Assembly (NCBI RefSeq): GCF_900187455.1
Contig: NZ_FYDX01000001.1
Span: 434,001 to 498,000 of the forward strand
Direction: 5' to 3'
Origin: Pseudomonas sp. Irchel 3E13
GTDB lineage: Bacteria > Pseudomonadota > Gammaproteobacteria > Pseudomonadales > Pseudomonadaceae
DNA: 64,000 nt
The notes beneath the pieces are model-generated. The model was not told the origin of the DNA and did not search any database. It was given only the letters and a program-made list of their open reading frames with translations. This document shows, piece by piece, positions 9,122 through 20,170 of the stretch (positions within the stretch are counted from its first letter, which is position 1; every line of letters starts with the position of its first letter). A program made the position numbers and the translations under genes.

Positions 9122-10888
9122 ATGCCGCCCCTGCCCCTGTGCTTCAACCATGGGGCGCTGGTCGAGGACGGCCAGCGCACCCGCTTTGCGTTGTGGGCGC
9201 CCGACGCCCGCAGCGTCGAACTCGAACTGGATGGCGCGACCTTCGCCATGGCCCCCGAGGCCGATGGCTGGTTTCGCCTGCAACGGCGCTGTCCGCCGGG
9301 CAGCCTGTATCGCTACCGCATCGACGGCGACCTGTCGGTCCCCGACCCCGCTTCGCGCTTCCAACCCCAAGGCGTGCACGGCCCCAGCCAGGTCATCGCA
9401 CCCCAGCGCTACCGCTGGCGTCACGATGACTGGCGCGGCCGGCCCTGGTCCGAAGCGGTGATCCAGGAACTGCACGTCGGCCTGCTCGGCGGCTACGCCG
9501 GGGTGATGAACGAATTGCCACGGCTGGCCGAACTGGGCATCACCGCGATCGAACTGATGCCCATCGGCGAGTTTCCCGGCGAGCGCAACTGGGGCTACGA
9601 CGGTGTCCTGCCGTTCGCGCCGCAACACAACTACGGCTCGCCGGAACAACTGCAAGCGCTGATCGACCAGGCCCACGGCCTCGGCCTGATGGTGCTGCTG
9701 GACGTGGTCTACAACCACTTCGGCCCCGACGGCAACTTCCTGCACCACTACGCCAGCGAGTTTTTCCGCGAAGACCGGCAGACCCCCTGGGGCGCGGCCA
9801 TCGATTTTCGCCGCACAGAAGTGCGCGACTTCTTCATCGAAAATGCCCTGATGTGGCTCAACGACTACCGTTTCGACGGCCTGCGCCTGGATGCGGTGCA
9901 CGCCATCGACGACCCGGACTTTCTTCGCGCATTGTCTGGCGCCGTGCGCCAGCACTGTGCCCCGGACCGCCACTGCTGGCTGGTGCTGGAAAACGAGTTC
10001 AACCAGGCGCACCTGCTCGGGGCCGATTTCGACGCGCAGTGGAACGATGACGGGCACAACACCCTGCATGTGCTGCTGACCGGCGAGGAAGAAGGCTATT
10101 ACGCCGATTTCCGCCAGCAACCGGCGCAGCGCCTGGCCCGCAGCCTGAGCGAAGGTTTCGTCTACCAGGGCGAAGCCGACCGCCATGGCCGGCCGCGCGG
10201 CGAGCCCAGCGGACACTTGCCGCCGAGCGCCTTCGTGCTGTTTTTGCAGAACCACGACCAGACCGGCAACCGCGCCTTCGGCGAACGCCTGTCGACACTG
10301 TGCGAGCCCCGCGCCCTGCGCGCCGCAACCACCCTGCTGCTGCTCTCGCCGATGATTCCGCTGCTGTTCATGGGCGATGAATGGGCCAGCGAACAGCCGT
10401 TCCTGTTCTTCACCGATCACCACGACGAGCTGGCCGATGCCGTGCGCGAAGGCCGCCGCGCCGAATTCCAGGGCTTCGCCGCGTTCACCGAACCAGAGCG
10501 CCGGGAGCAGATCCCCGACCCCAACGCGTTGCAGACTTTCATCGACTCCCGCCCCCGGCGCAACAGCCACAGCGCCGCCTGGGAAGACTTCTACCGACAG
10601 CTCTTGGCTCTGCGCCGCCGTCACATCGTGCCGCACCTCGACGGCGCCCGGGCGCTGGGCACCCAAGTGCTCGGCGACAAGGCACTCAGCGCCCATTGGC
10701 GGCTGGGCGACGGCAGTGAGCTGCGCATCGACCTCAACCTCGGCCCGGAACCGGTGCAATCGGACCTGACCGAGCGTCATCAACCGTTGTTCCAATGCAC
10801 TGAAGCAGTGCAACAACCAGGGACCCTGCCCCCCTTCAGCGCCCTGGTCAGCCGCATTCCTCCTTCCGCCGCGGAGTCTGCCCAATGA
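9122..10888 (+). CDS. treZ: Malto-oligosyltrehalose trehalohydrolase
   Basis: A 588-residue GH13 enzyme that releases trehalose from maltooligosyltrehalose made by TreY. An N-terminal CBM48-like beta domain (about 1-90; RFALWAPDA) precedes the (beta/alpha)8 barrel with conserved GH13 regions: DVVYNHFGPDG, DGLRLDAVHAI (nucleophile Asp), LVLENEF (acid/base Glu) and FLQNHDQTGN (stabilising Asp). The length fits the family. ATG 9122 is preceded by GGGGGTAAG. The gene lies between glgA and malQ, overlapping malQ by four bases. The separate treY gene downstream completes the TreY-TreZ route. Confidence 0.95.
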   Translation: MPPLPLCFNHGALVEDGQRTRFALWAPDARSVELELDGATFAMAPEADGWFRLQRRCPPGSLYRYRIDGDLSVPDPASRFQPQGVHGPSQVIAPQRYRWRHDDWRGRPWSEAVIQELHVGLLGGYAGVMNELPRLAELGITAIELMPIGEFPGERNWGYDGVLPFAPQHNYGSPEQLQALIDQAHGLGLMVLLDVVYNHFGPDGNFLHHYASEFFREDRQTPWGAAIDFRRTEVRDFFIENALMWLNDYRFDGLRLDAVHAIDDPDFLRALSGAVRQHCAPDRHCWLVLENEFNQAHLLGADFDAQWNDDGHNTLHVLLTGEEEGYYADFRQQPAQRLARSLSEGFVYQGEADRHGRPRGEPSGHLPPSAFVLFLQNHDQTGNRAFGERLSTLCEPRALRAATTLLLLSPMIPLLFMGDEWASEQPFLFFTDHHDELADAVREGRRAEFQGFAAFTEPERREQIPDPNALQTFIDSRPRRNSHSAAWEDFYRQLLALRRRHIVPHLDGARALGTQVLGDKALSAHWRLGDGSELRIDLNLGPEPVQSDLTERHQPLFQCTEAVQQPGTLPPFSALVSRIPPSAAESAQ

Positions 10889-12951
10889 GTGACCTGCATC
10901 TGCACCACCTGGCCCGCCTCGCGGGCCTGGCTGTCGACTGGATCGACGCCAACGGCAAGGCGCAAAAGGTCAGTGATCCGGACTTGCGTGCCATCCTCGC
11001 CGCCCTCGGCCATCCCGCCGAGGATGCCGACAGCGTCGCCCACAGCATCAAAGCCCTGGAACAGGCCGAGGATGCGCAGCACCTGCCGCCGCTGTTGACC
11101 GTCGACCTCGGCGAAGCCCTGCCGCTGGCGCACTGGTTCGACGCCGGCAACCTGTGCCACGCCGTGCTCGAAGACGGCAGCGAACAGGCCCTGCGCCTGG
11201 ACGCCCAGGCGGCCCTGCCCGCGGGCCTGCCGATCGGCTATCACCGCCTGACCATCAACGGCCAGGGTTTCACCCTCGCCGTCGCGCCGCTGCGCTGCTT
11301 CACCCTGGCCGACGCCGACGACCACGCGAACCCGCGCAGTTGGGGCGTCAGTGCCCAGCTCTACAGCCTGCGCCGCCAGGGTGACGGCGGCTTCGGCGAC
11401 TGCCTGGCCCTCGAAGCCCTGGCCCGCAGCGCCGCCGAACGCGGTGCCGATGCCCTGGCGATCAGCCCGACCCATGCCATGTTCGCCAACAACAGCCACA
11501 CCTACAGCCCTTATTCGCCCTCCAGCCGGCTGTTCTACAACAGCCTCTACGCCAGCCCGGAAATCCTCCTCGGCGAACGCGCCGTGCGCGTGGCGCGGGA
11601 AAGCCTGGAACTGCCTTTCGACGAACTGGAGCAGTTGCCGCTGATCGACTGGCCACGGGCGGCCGGCGCCAAGCAGAAACTGCTGCGCGTGCTGTACCGC
11701 GACTTCAGCCGCGGCGACCACCCGCAACGCGAAGACTTCAACAGCTTCCGCAAGGCCGGCGGCCAGGCGCTGGAAGACCACTGCCGCTACGAAGCCCTGC
11801 TCGACGCCGCCGCCACCAAGGGCAGCAGCCAGGACTGGCGGCGCTGGTGGGATGGCTGGCGCGAGCCGCGCAGCGTGGAGGTCGCGCAGTTCGCCGATCA
11901 CTACCCGGCGGCCATCGAGTACTACGCCTTCTGCCAATGGCTGGTGGCCCGCGGCCTGGAACGGGCGCAGCAGGCGGCACGCGGCCAGGGCATGGCGGTC
12001 GGCCTGATCGCTGACCTCGCGGTCGGCGCCGACGGCGCCGGAAGCCAGGCCTGGAGCCGTCAGGACGAACTGCTGGCCGACCTGCACGTCGGCGCGCCAC
12101 CGGACATCCTCAACCGCGCCGGGCAGAACTGGGGCATCTGCGCCTTTTCGCCGAAAGGCCTGCGCCGCAACGGCTACCGCGCTTTCATCGAAATGCTCCG
12201 GGCCAACTTCGCCCATGCCGGCGGCCTGCGCATCGACCATGTGATGGGCCTGCAACGGCTGTGGCTGATTCCCAACGGAGCCGCGGCCAGCGCCGGCGCC
12301 TACCTGCACTATCCGCTGGACGACCTGCTGCGCCTGCTCGCCCTGGAATCGGTGCGCCACCGCGCCATCGTCCTCGGCGAAGACCTCGGCACCGTGCCCG
12401 ACGGCCTGCGGGAGAAACTCGCGGCGCGGGGCATCCTCGGCATGCGCGTGCTGCTGTTCGAACAGGATCCGCCGGGGCACTTCAAGCCGATCCTCGACTG
12501 GCCAGACAACGCCCTCGCCACCACCAGCACCCACGATTTGCCGCCATTGGCCGGCTGGCTGTCATCGCGGGATATCGACTGGAACCACCGCCTGCAACTG
12601 ATCGACGCCCTCACCGAACGGCACTGGCGCGACACCCGCCAGGGCGAAATCCGCGGCCTGCGCCAGTTGCTCGAACGCAACTACAACCAGCCCATGGACA
12701 ACGACGACACAGTCATCGACGCCAGCGTGCGTTTGCTCGGCCACACCCGAGCACCGTTGGTGCTGCTGCCACTGGAGGACCTGCTGGGCGTGGATGAACA
12801 ACCGAACCTGCCCGGCACCATCGAGGGCCATCCCAACTGGTGCCGCCGCTTTGCTCCGCAAGCCCGCGACCTGCTCGACGACTACGACGCCGCGCGGCGT
12901 CTGGAACTGCTGGCCCAGGCCCGCGAACAAGCCTGGGAGCGTGACCGATGA
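10885..12951 (+). CDS. malQ: 4-alpha-glucanotransferase (amylomaltase)
   Basis: A 688-residue GH77 protein that disproportionates alpha-1,4-glucans and thereby adjusts chain length for TreY/TreZ and GlgX. GH77 signatures are present: WGVSAQLYSLRRQ, SPYSPSSRLFYN, LRIDHVMGLQRLWLIP (nucleophile Asp), VLGEDLGTVPDG (acid/base Glu) and TSTHDLPPLAGW (third acidic residue). An N-terminal extension of about 150 residues is typical of proteobacterial MalQ. It overlaps treZ and treY by four bases at each end, consistent with tight translational coupling. Confidence 0.95.
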   Translation: MSDLHLHHLARLAGLAVDWIDANGKAQKVSDPDLRAILAALGHPAEDADSVAHSIKALEQAEDAQHLPPLLTVDLGEALPLAHWFDAGNLCHAVLEDGSEQALRLDAQAALPAGLPIGYHRLTINGQGFTLAVAPLRCFTLADADDHANPRSWGVSAQLYSLRRQGDGGFGDCLALEALARSAAERGADALAISPTHAMFANNSHTYSPYSPSSRLFYNSLYASPEILLGERAVRVARESLELPFDELEQLPLIDWPRAAGAKQKLLRVLYRDFSRGDHPQREDFNSFRKAGGQALEDHCRYEALLDAAATKGSSQDWRRWWDGWREPRSVEVAQFADHYPAAIEYYAFCQWLVARGLERAQQAARGQGMAVGLIADLAVGADGAGSQAWSRQDELLADLHVGAPPDILNRAGQNWGICAFSPKGLRRNGYRAFIEMLRANFAHAGGLRIDHVMGLQRLWLIPNGAAASAGAYLHYPLDDLLRLLALESVRHRAIVLGEDLGTVPDGLREKLAARGILGMRVLLFEQDPPGHFKPILDWPDNALATTSTHDLPPLAGWLSSRDIDWNHRLQLIDALTERHWRDTRQGEIRGLRQLLERNYNQPMDNDDTVIDASVRLLGHTRAPLVLLPLEDLLGVDEQPNLPGTIEGHPNWCRRFAPQARDLLDDYDAARRLELLAQAREQAWERDR

Positions 12952-15749
12952 GCCCACTGACCGCGACCCTGCGCCTGCAATTCCATGCCGACTTCACCCT
13001 CGATGACGCGGTGCCGCTGGTGCCCTACTTCGCGCGCCTCGGCATCAGCCACGTCTATGCGTCGCCGCTGCTGGAGGCTCGCCCCGGCTCGCGGCACGGC
13101 TACGACGTAGTCGACCCGACCCGGGTCAGCCCGGAGCTGGGCGGCGAGGCCGCACTGGAACGCCTGGTTGCGGCGCTGCGCCAACACGGCATGGGCCTGA
13201 TCCTCGACATCGTTTCCAACCACATGGCCGTGGGCGGCGAGCACAACCCCTGGTGGCAAGACCTGCTGGCCTGGGGCCGGCGCAGCCGCTACGCGGAGTT
13301 CTTCGATATCCAGTGGCATTCGCCCGACCCGCTGCTGGAAGGCCAGTTGCTGCTGCCCTTCCTCGCCGACGATTACGGCAAGGTGCTGCAGGCCGGCGAG
13401 ACGCCGCTGCGTTTTTCGGCGGACACCGGGCGCTTCCAGATTCATCACCATGAACACCGCTTCCCGGTCAGCCCGCCGGACTATGCGCTGGTCCTCGCCG
13501 CCAGTCAGTTGTCGAGCCTGCGCGACCTCGCCGGGCGCTTCGCCGCACTGCAAAACGCCGACGACGCCGAGCCGCTGCACCGCGAGCTGATCGACCTGGC
13601 CCGGCTGGCCCAGGTCGCGGTGGATATCGAGCGCCTGCTGGAAGGCTTCGATGGCCGCCAGGACGCCGGCTTCATCCGCCTGCACGGGCTGCTGGAGCGC
13701 CAGCACTATCGGCTGGCGAGCTGGCGCACGGCGGCGGACGACATCAACTGGCGGCGCTTCTTCGACGTCAACGAACTGGGCGGCCTGCGCGTCGAGCGGC
13801 CCACCGTGTTCGAAGCCACCCACGGCAAGGTTTTCGAGCTGATCGCCCGCGGTCTGGTGGACGGCCTGCGTATCGACCATATCGACGGCCTCGCCGATCC
13901 GCGCGGTTATTGCCGCAAGCTGCGCCGCCGGACCGGCGCCCTGCTGGCGCAACGGCCCTTGCACGCGGCGCTGGAGCACCTGCCGATCTATGTCGAAAAG
14001 ATCCTCGGTGTCGGCGAACGCCTGCACCGCGACTGGCAGGTGGACGGCACCACCGGCTATGAATTCATGAACCAGGTGTCGCTGCTGCAACACGACCCGG
14101 CCGGCGAGGCGCCGCTCGCCAACCTGTGGCACGAGCTCACCGAGCGCCCGCCGTTCAGCGAGGAAGTCCGCCAGGCCCGGCAACTGGTGTTGCAAGGTTC
14201 CCTCGCCGGCGACTTCGAATCCGTGGCCCAGGCGCTGTTGCAAGTGGCGCGCAATGACGTGATGAGCCGCGACCTGACCTTCGGCGCGATCCGCCGCGCC
14301 TTGCAGGCACTGGTCGAGCACTACCCGGTCTACCGCACCTACATCACCGCCTGTGGTCGGCCAGAGCAGGACGAAAGGTTTTTCCAGTCCGCCCTGGAAC
14401 AGGCTCGGATCACCCTCGGCGACAGCGACGCCGGCGTGCTCGACTACCTGCAACGCTGGCTCGGCGGCGAAGCCTGGCGCCGGTTGCCACCGGGGCGGCC
14501 GCGCAAGCAACTGCGCCATGCCTGCGTGCGCTTCCAGCAACTGACTTCGCCGACGGCCGCCAAGGCGGTGGAAGACACCGCGTTCTATCGCTCGGCGGTG
14601 CTGCTTTCGCGCAATGACGTCGGCTTCGAGGCCGAGCGTTTCAGTGCGCCCGCCGAAGACTTCCACGCGCACTGCCAGCAACGGCTCGCCGAGTTCCCCG
14701 ACAACCTGCTGGCGACCGCCACCCACGACCACAAGCGCGGCGAAGACCTGCGTGCCCGCCTCGCGGTCATCAGCGAGCGCGCTGACTGGTTCGCCAGCCG
14801 TATCGAGCATTGGCGCGAGCTGGCCGAACCGCTGCGCCAGGCACTGGCCGACGGCCCCGCGCCCACCGCAGCCGATGAACTGATGCTCTACCAGACCCTG
14901 CTCGGCAGTTGGCCCCTGGAATTGCGCGCCGACGATGAACCGGGGCTGCGCCGCTACGCCGAGCGCCTGCACGAATGGCAACGCAAGGCGCTGCGCGAGG
15001 CCAAGTTGCGCAGCAGTTGGAGCGCGCCCAACACCGACTATGAAGACGCCTGCGCCGCCTTTATCGACGGCCTGCTGCTGGACCGCCAGTGCCAGCAACT
15101 GCGTCATTCCCTGGCGGACGCCGCCAACGCGCTGGCCTGCCCCGGCGCGCTGAACAGCCTGGTGCAGTGCCTGTTGCGCATGACCGCGCCGGGCGTGCCC
15201 GATCTGTACCAGGGCAACGAATTCTGGGATTTCAGCCTGGTCGACCCGGACAACCGCCGCCCGGTGGATTTCGCGGTACGCCGCCAGGCCCTCGACGACA
15301 GCCAGGCACCCGAGGCGCTGCTCGGCGCGTGGCGCGACGGTCGCGTCAAGCAGGCGTTGATCGGCCAGGTGCTGGAGCGTCGCCGGCACTACCCCGAACT
15401 GTTCCTGCGTGGCGCCTACCTGCCGCTTGAAGTGCGCGGCGAACACGCCGGAAACGTCCTCGCCTTCGCCCGTCTCGGCGAAGAGCAACGGGCCGTCGTC
15501 ATCGTTCCCCGCCTTGCCGGCAATCTGCTCGGCAACACCGCACACCCGCTGATCCCGGCACAGAACTGGGGCGATACCCGGGTGGTTCTGCCGTTCGCCT
15601 TGTCCACTGCCAATTGCACGGGACTTTTCGATCAGCGCGCAGTCACAAGCATCAAGGAGCCCGGCTCCCGGGAGCTGTGGCTGAACACCGCGCTGGAGCG
15701 CTTTCCCGTGAATCTTTTCATTGAGCACATTGAGTCATCAGGAGCGTAG
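12948..15749 (+). CDS. treY: Malto-oligosyltrehalose synthase
   Basis: A 933-residue GH13 intramolecular transglucosylase that turns the reducing-end alpha-1,4 link of maltodextrins into alpha,alpha-1,1, the first step of the TreY-TreZ trehalose route. Visible motifs: LRLQFHADFTLDDA at the N-terminus, HGYDVVDPTRVSPELGG, DIVSNHMAVGG, DGLRIDHIDGLADP (nucleophile), YVEKILGVGE (acid/base) and TATHDHKRGED. The length is slightly above many homologues. The final two bases before the DUF2934 start separate the genes, so the operon continues. Confidence 0.95.
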   Translation: MSPLTATLRLQFHADFTLDDAVPLVPYFARLGISHVYASPLLEARPGSRHGYDVVDPTRVSPELGGEAALERLVAALRQHGMGLILDIVSNHMAVGGEHNPWWQDLLAWGRRSRYAEFFDIQWHSPDPLLEGQLLLPFLADDYGKVLQAGETPLRFSADTGRFQIHHHEHRFPVSPPDYALVLAASQLSSLRDLAGRFAALQNADDAEPLHRELIDLARLAQVAVDIERLLEGFDGRQDAGFIRLHGLLERQHYRLASWRTAADDINWRRFFDVNELGGLRVERPTVFEATHGKVFELIARGLVDGLRIDHIDGLADPRGYCRKLRRRTGALLAQRPLHAALEHLPIYVEKILGVGERLHRDWQVDGTTGYEFMNQVSLLQHDPAGEAPLANLWHELTERPPFSEEVRQARQLVLQGSLAGDFESVAQALLQVARNDVMSRDLTFGAIRRALQALVEHYPVYRTYITACGRPEQDERFFQSALEQARITLGDSDAGVLDYLQRWLGGEAWRRLPPGRPRKQLRHACVRFQQLTSPTAAKAVEDTAFYRSAVLLSRNDVGFEAERFSAPAEDFHAHCQQRLAEFPDNLLATATHDHKRGEDLRARLAVISERADWFASRIEHWRELAEPLRQALADGPAPTAADELMLYQTLLGSWPLELRADDEPGLRRYAERLHEWQRKALREAKLRSSWSAPNTDYEDACAAFIDGLLLDRQCQQLRHSLADAANALACPGALNSLVQCLLRMTAPGVPDLYQGNEFWDFSLVDPDNRRPVDFAVRRQALDDSQAPEALLGAWRDGRVKQALIGQVLERRRHYPELFLRGAYLPLEVRGEHAGNVLAFARLGEEQRAVVIVPRLAGNLLGNTAHPLIPAQNWGDTRVVLPFALSTANCTGLFDQRAVTSIKEPGSRELWLNTALERFPVNLFIEHIESSGA

Positions 15750-15751
15750 CC

Positions 15752-16027
15752 ATGAGTGTCGAGGAAAAACGTATCCGCGAATTCGCGTATCAGATCTGGG
15801 AGTCGGAGGGTAAGCCGGAAGGCCATGAAGCACGCCATTGGGAAATGGCGCGCAAGCTGGCCGAAGCCGAGGCGCTGGCACCCAAGGCCAGCACCGCGAA
15901 AAAACCCAAGGCCAGTGCCAGCGCCAAGCCTAAAGCCGAACCCGCGCCCACGCTGGGCAAGGCCACACCGGCCAAGAGCGAGCCGGCGAAAAAGCCGCGT
16001 ACACCGAAGAAACCCGCTCCACTCTGA
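15752..16027 (+). CDS. DUF2934 family small basic protein
   Basis: A 91-residue protein. The N-terminal ~40 residues are the DUF2934 signature (RIREFAYQIWESEGKPEGHEARHW). The rest is a low-complexity Lys/Ala/Pro/Ser tail, probably disordered and strongly positive. The start has AGGAGC six bases upstream inside the treY end. The function is not established. The conserved position in Pseudomonas between treY and glgX suggests an accessory role in alpha-glucan metabolism, such as binding an anionic partner through the basic tail (inference). It has no membrane segment or signal peptide. Confidence 0.85.
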   Translation: MSVEEKRIREFAYQIWESEGKPEGHEARHWEMARKLAEAEALAPKASTAKKPKASASAKPKAEPAPTLGKATPAKSEPAKKPRTPKKPAPL

Positions 16028-16060
16028 CCCTGCGTCGGTCCCGTTTCGTTCACCACCCGC

Positions 16061-16082
16061 CGCGGTAGCGCTTGCTACCGCG
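16061..16082 (+). terminator. Perfect hairpin between the DUF2934 gene and glgX
   Basis: CGCGGTAGC and GCTACCGCG form a nine-base perfect stem with a four-base GCTT loop in the 93-base gap before glgX. No T-run follows, so it is more likely an mRNA-stability or attenuating element than a full intrinsic terminator. Confidence 0.5.
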
Positions 16083-16120
16083 TCGGCTGGCCGTTCCCGC
16101 TAACCCGCTTCAGGTGCCCA

Positions 16121-18277
<2,157 letters not shown>

Positions 18278-18281
18278 CGCC

Positions 18282-18325
18282 ATGACCCGCCGCGCTGCCA
18301 CGGGCCGGGCAGCGCGGCGGGTCAT
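18282..18325. terminator. Long perfect hairpin between convergent glgX and ferredoxin genes
   Basis: Bases 18282-18299 and 18308-18325 are exact reverse complements (18-base stem, eight-base loop), four bases after the glgX stop and just before the end of the convergent ferredoxin gene. This is the position of a bidirectional terminator. There is no strong T-run on either side. Confidence 0.65.
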
Positions 18326-18333
18326 ACCGTTAC

Positions 18334-18579
18334 TCAGTACTTTTTGGCTTCACGGTGAGTACGGCTTTGATCCAGGTTGAGCTTTATGAACTTCGGATCG
18401 GGAACCTCTTCATCGAGGTAGATCGCGTGATGCGGGCACACCTTTGCGCACTCGTCACAATCGATACAGGCGTCGGGGTCTATCACCAGTGTGTTTTTGC
18501 CCTGGAAGATGCAGACAACCGGGCACACGTTCAGGCATGACTTGTCGTTTTTGCATTTATCCGTAATGACGTAGGCCAT
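18334..18579 (-). CDS. Small ferredoxin with two iron-sulfur cluster motifs
   Basis: An 81-residue cytosolic ferredoxin. Cluster 1 ligands come from C-x5-C-x3-CP (CKNDKSCLNVCP) with the family Cys in PVVC. Cluster 2 is the classical CIDCDECAKVCP. The C-terminal half is acidic and charged (DPKFIKLNLDQSRTHREAKKY). Of two adjacent ATGs, 18579 is preferred because GAGGA then sits at a normal distance; 18582 is possible. The gene is monocistronic and convergent with glgX. It resembles 3Fe-4S/4Fe-4S ferredoxins that serve as general electron carriers; no redox partner is next to it. Confidence 0.9.
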   Translation of the reverse strand: MAYVITDKCKNDKSCLNVCPVVCIFQGKNTLVIDPDACIDCDECAKVCPHHAIYLDEEVPDPKFIKLNLDQSRTHREAKKY

Positions 18580-18887
18580 CATCCTTCCTCCCTCACCGCA
18601 GCGGTAACTCCATACTGAACGTGAGGAGAAAAAACACACCTGGCAAAAATGTCAGTCTTGCCAAGCGAATCGTCATTAGCAGCATGCCTTTAATGCGCTA
18701 ATGCCAATCACCGCAGCGTGACACCGCGCCTGAGTACGCCAATGTGTGACGTGGGTTTTACAGACGCACCGCCCTGTCACGCACAATTCGCCCGCCACCT
18801 GCAACCATTCGAAATAGCCGGCCCCGTGTAAATTCACTCTCTGACTATGCGCCGCGCAAGTGCTCGGTTATTCAGCCACTTAGGCTG

Positions 18888-18965
18888 TTCACCGATCTGT
18901 TCACACCGGCTTCACACATTCTTGACGCGCCTGCCCTGATCTCCTTGACTTCACTTTAGCTTCAC
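18888..18965 (+). promoter_or_regulatory. Array of TTCAC direct repeats, candidate response-regulator site
   Basis: TTCAC occurs at 18888, 18900, 18911, 18950 and 18961, so spacings are 12, 11, 39 and 11. Direct repeats about one helical turn apart are the usual binding pattern of OmpR/PhoB-family regulators. A TTGACT at 18945 could be part of a promoter. The regulator is unknown. The array precedes the outer-membrane barrel gene by about 150 bases. Confidence 0.45.
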
Positions 18966-18994
18966 CCGTGAAAACTCAATCCGAGCCTCTAGCT

Positions 18995-19010
18995 CGCGCG
19001 TTCGCGCGCG
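18995..19010 (+). other. GC-rich TTCG-tetraloop hairpin in the leader region
   Basis: CGCGCG-TTCG-CGCGCG forms a six-base all-GC stem closed by a TTCG loop, exceptionally stable as RNA. It lies about 100 bases before ATG 19111 and would be in the 5-prime leader if transcription starts at the TTCAC array. No T-run follows. Confidence 0.45.
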
Positions 19011-19110
19011 GGTCGGGGATCGTTTTGCTGGTTTGGGTCGCCCCTCTGTGCTGGTTTGCAGGCCGTGACATCAGGCCAGACCCTTGGCTGTTACACAGAG
19101 GAGATCCGCC

Positions 19111-20169
19111 ATGAAAAAACCGTCGACGGCCACAGGCCTTGAGTCGATTTTCTTTGCGGTTTCCACGTCGCTGCTCATGGCAACCCCGGTGGAATCACAA
19201 GCAATCGGCCTGGAAGACCAGGACCCGCTGTTCAAACTCGACGTCCCCACCCTGTCCCTGCAACCGGTGAGTTTCCCCGGGCTTGGGCGCGACACCCTGA
19301 GCGCGTTTTCCGAGCGCATGGCCGAACGCAGCGGCTCGGCGCAACCGGAGATGATGCAGAGCCAATGGGCGCAATTCTTCCCGACCGCGAGCAAGCCAGC
19401 GCAAACCGATGCCCGCTTGCAGGCACCGGGCAGCGACCTGCGCATGAGCCCTGATCTGTTCATCCGCGAAACCGCCGGCGGCAGCACGCACCGGGCGGGG
19501 ATTTTCGTCGGGCACAGCACCCTGCAAAGCGGCTTCGACGGCAAGCGCCCGAGCGTGGGCGAACGGCAGAACAACGTCCGTCTGGAAGGTGAAAGCCTGG
19601 GGATGTACTGGAGTTTGCAGCATGACCAGGGCTGGCATGTCGACGCCGTGGCCATGGGCACCCGCTTCGACGCCAGCGGGCGCAATGCTGCAGGCGAGCG
19701 CATCGACGGCGACGGGCATGCGCTGACCTTCTCGGTGGAAGGTGGCTTCCCCATCGGCCTGGGCAAGAACTGGGTGATCGAGCCACAGGCGCAGTTGATC
19801 AACCAGCAATACTTCGCCGGCAACCCGGCGCAGGCTGATGCCTTGCAGGCGCTGGACGGCCAGCCGAGCTGGAGCGGCCGGGTCGGTGCGCGGCTGTCCG
19901 GGCACTATGAAGTGCGCGGCATGCCGATCGAACCCTATGTGCGGACCAACGTCTGGTACGACTTCTCCAACGCCGACACGGTGACGCTGGACAAAGTCGA
20001 CAAGATCAGCAGCGGGCGTAATTCGGCCACAGTGGAACTGGGTTTGGGGCTGGTGGCGCGTGTCTCGCCGAAGGTGGCGCTGTTCGTCAGCGCGGATTAC
20101 AGCAGTGATGTGGATGACAACGATTTGAATGGGTTGATCGGGAATCTGGGGGTGCGGGTGAGGTGGTGA
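19111..20169 (+). CDS. Outer-membrane autotransporter-type beta-barrel protein without a passenger
   Basis: A 352-residue protein with an N-terminal hydrophobic segment (about residues 12-30) that looks like a Sec signal, then a C-terminal autotransporter beta-domain (about 105-352): alternating amphipathic strands, LEGESLGMYWSL, GWHVDAVAMGTRF and the terminal VRW typical of BAM-recognised barrels. The region between signal and barrel is only about 75 residues, so there is no classical passenger. ATG 19111 has GAGGAGA six bases upstream; the in-frame TTG 27 bases earlier has no such site. Likely an outer-membrane protein of unknown cargo, possibly the translocator remnant of a larger autotransporter. 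Confidence 0.85.
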   Translation: MKKPSTATGLESIFFAVSTSLLMATPVESQAIGLEDQDPLFKLDVPTLSLQPVSFPGLGRDTLSAFSERMAERSGSAQPEMMQSQWAQFFPTASKPAQTDARLQAPGSDLRMSPDLFIRETAGGSTHRAGIFVGHSTLQSGFDGKRPSVGERQNNVRLEGESLGMYWSLQHDQGWHVDAVAMGTRFDASGRNAAGERIDGDGHALTFSVEGGFPIGLGKNWVIEPQAQLINQQYFAGNPAQADALQALDGQPSWSGRVGARLSGHYEVRGMPIEPYVRTNVWYDFSNADTVTLDKVDKISSGRNSATVELGLGLVARVSPKVALFVSADYSSDVDDNDLNGLIGNLGVRVRW

Positions 20170-20170
20170 A

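Larger units (their letters stand above)
18580..19110. other. Divergent intergenic region: ferredoxin and autotransporter-barrel genes
   Basis: 531 bases without a credible gene. It holds two structures described separately: an array of TTCAC direct repeats (18888-18965) and a GC hairpin with a TTCG loop (18995-19010). The ferredoxin ribosome-binding site is at the left edge and GAGGAGA (19098-19104) at the right edge serves the next gene. Confidence 0.7.

Noticed and set aside
7529..10885. A 1118-codon open frame opposite glgA and treZ
   Set aside because: It lies antisense to two well-supported enzymes, its composition is atypical and it has no ribosome-binding site or motif.
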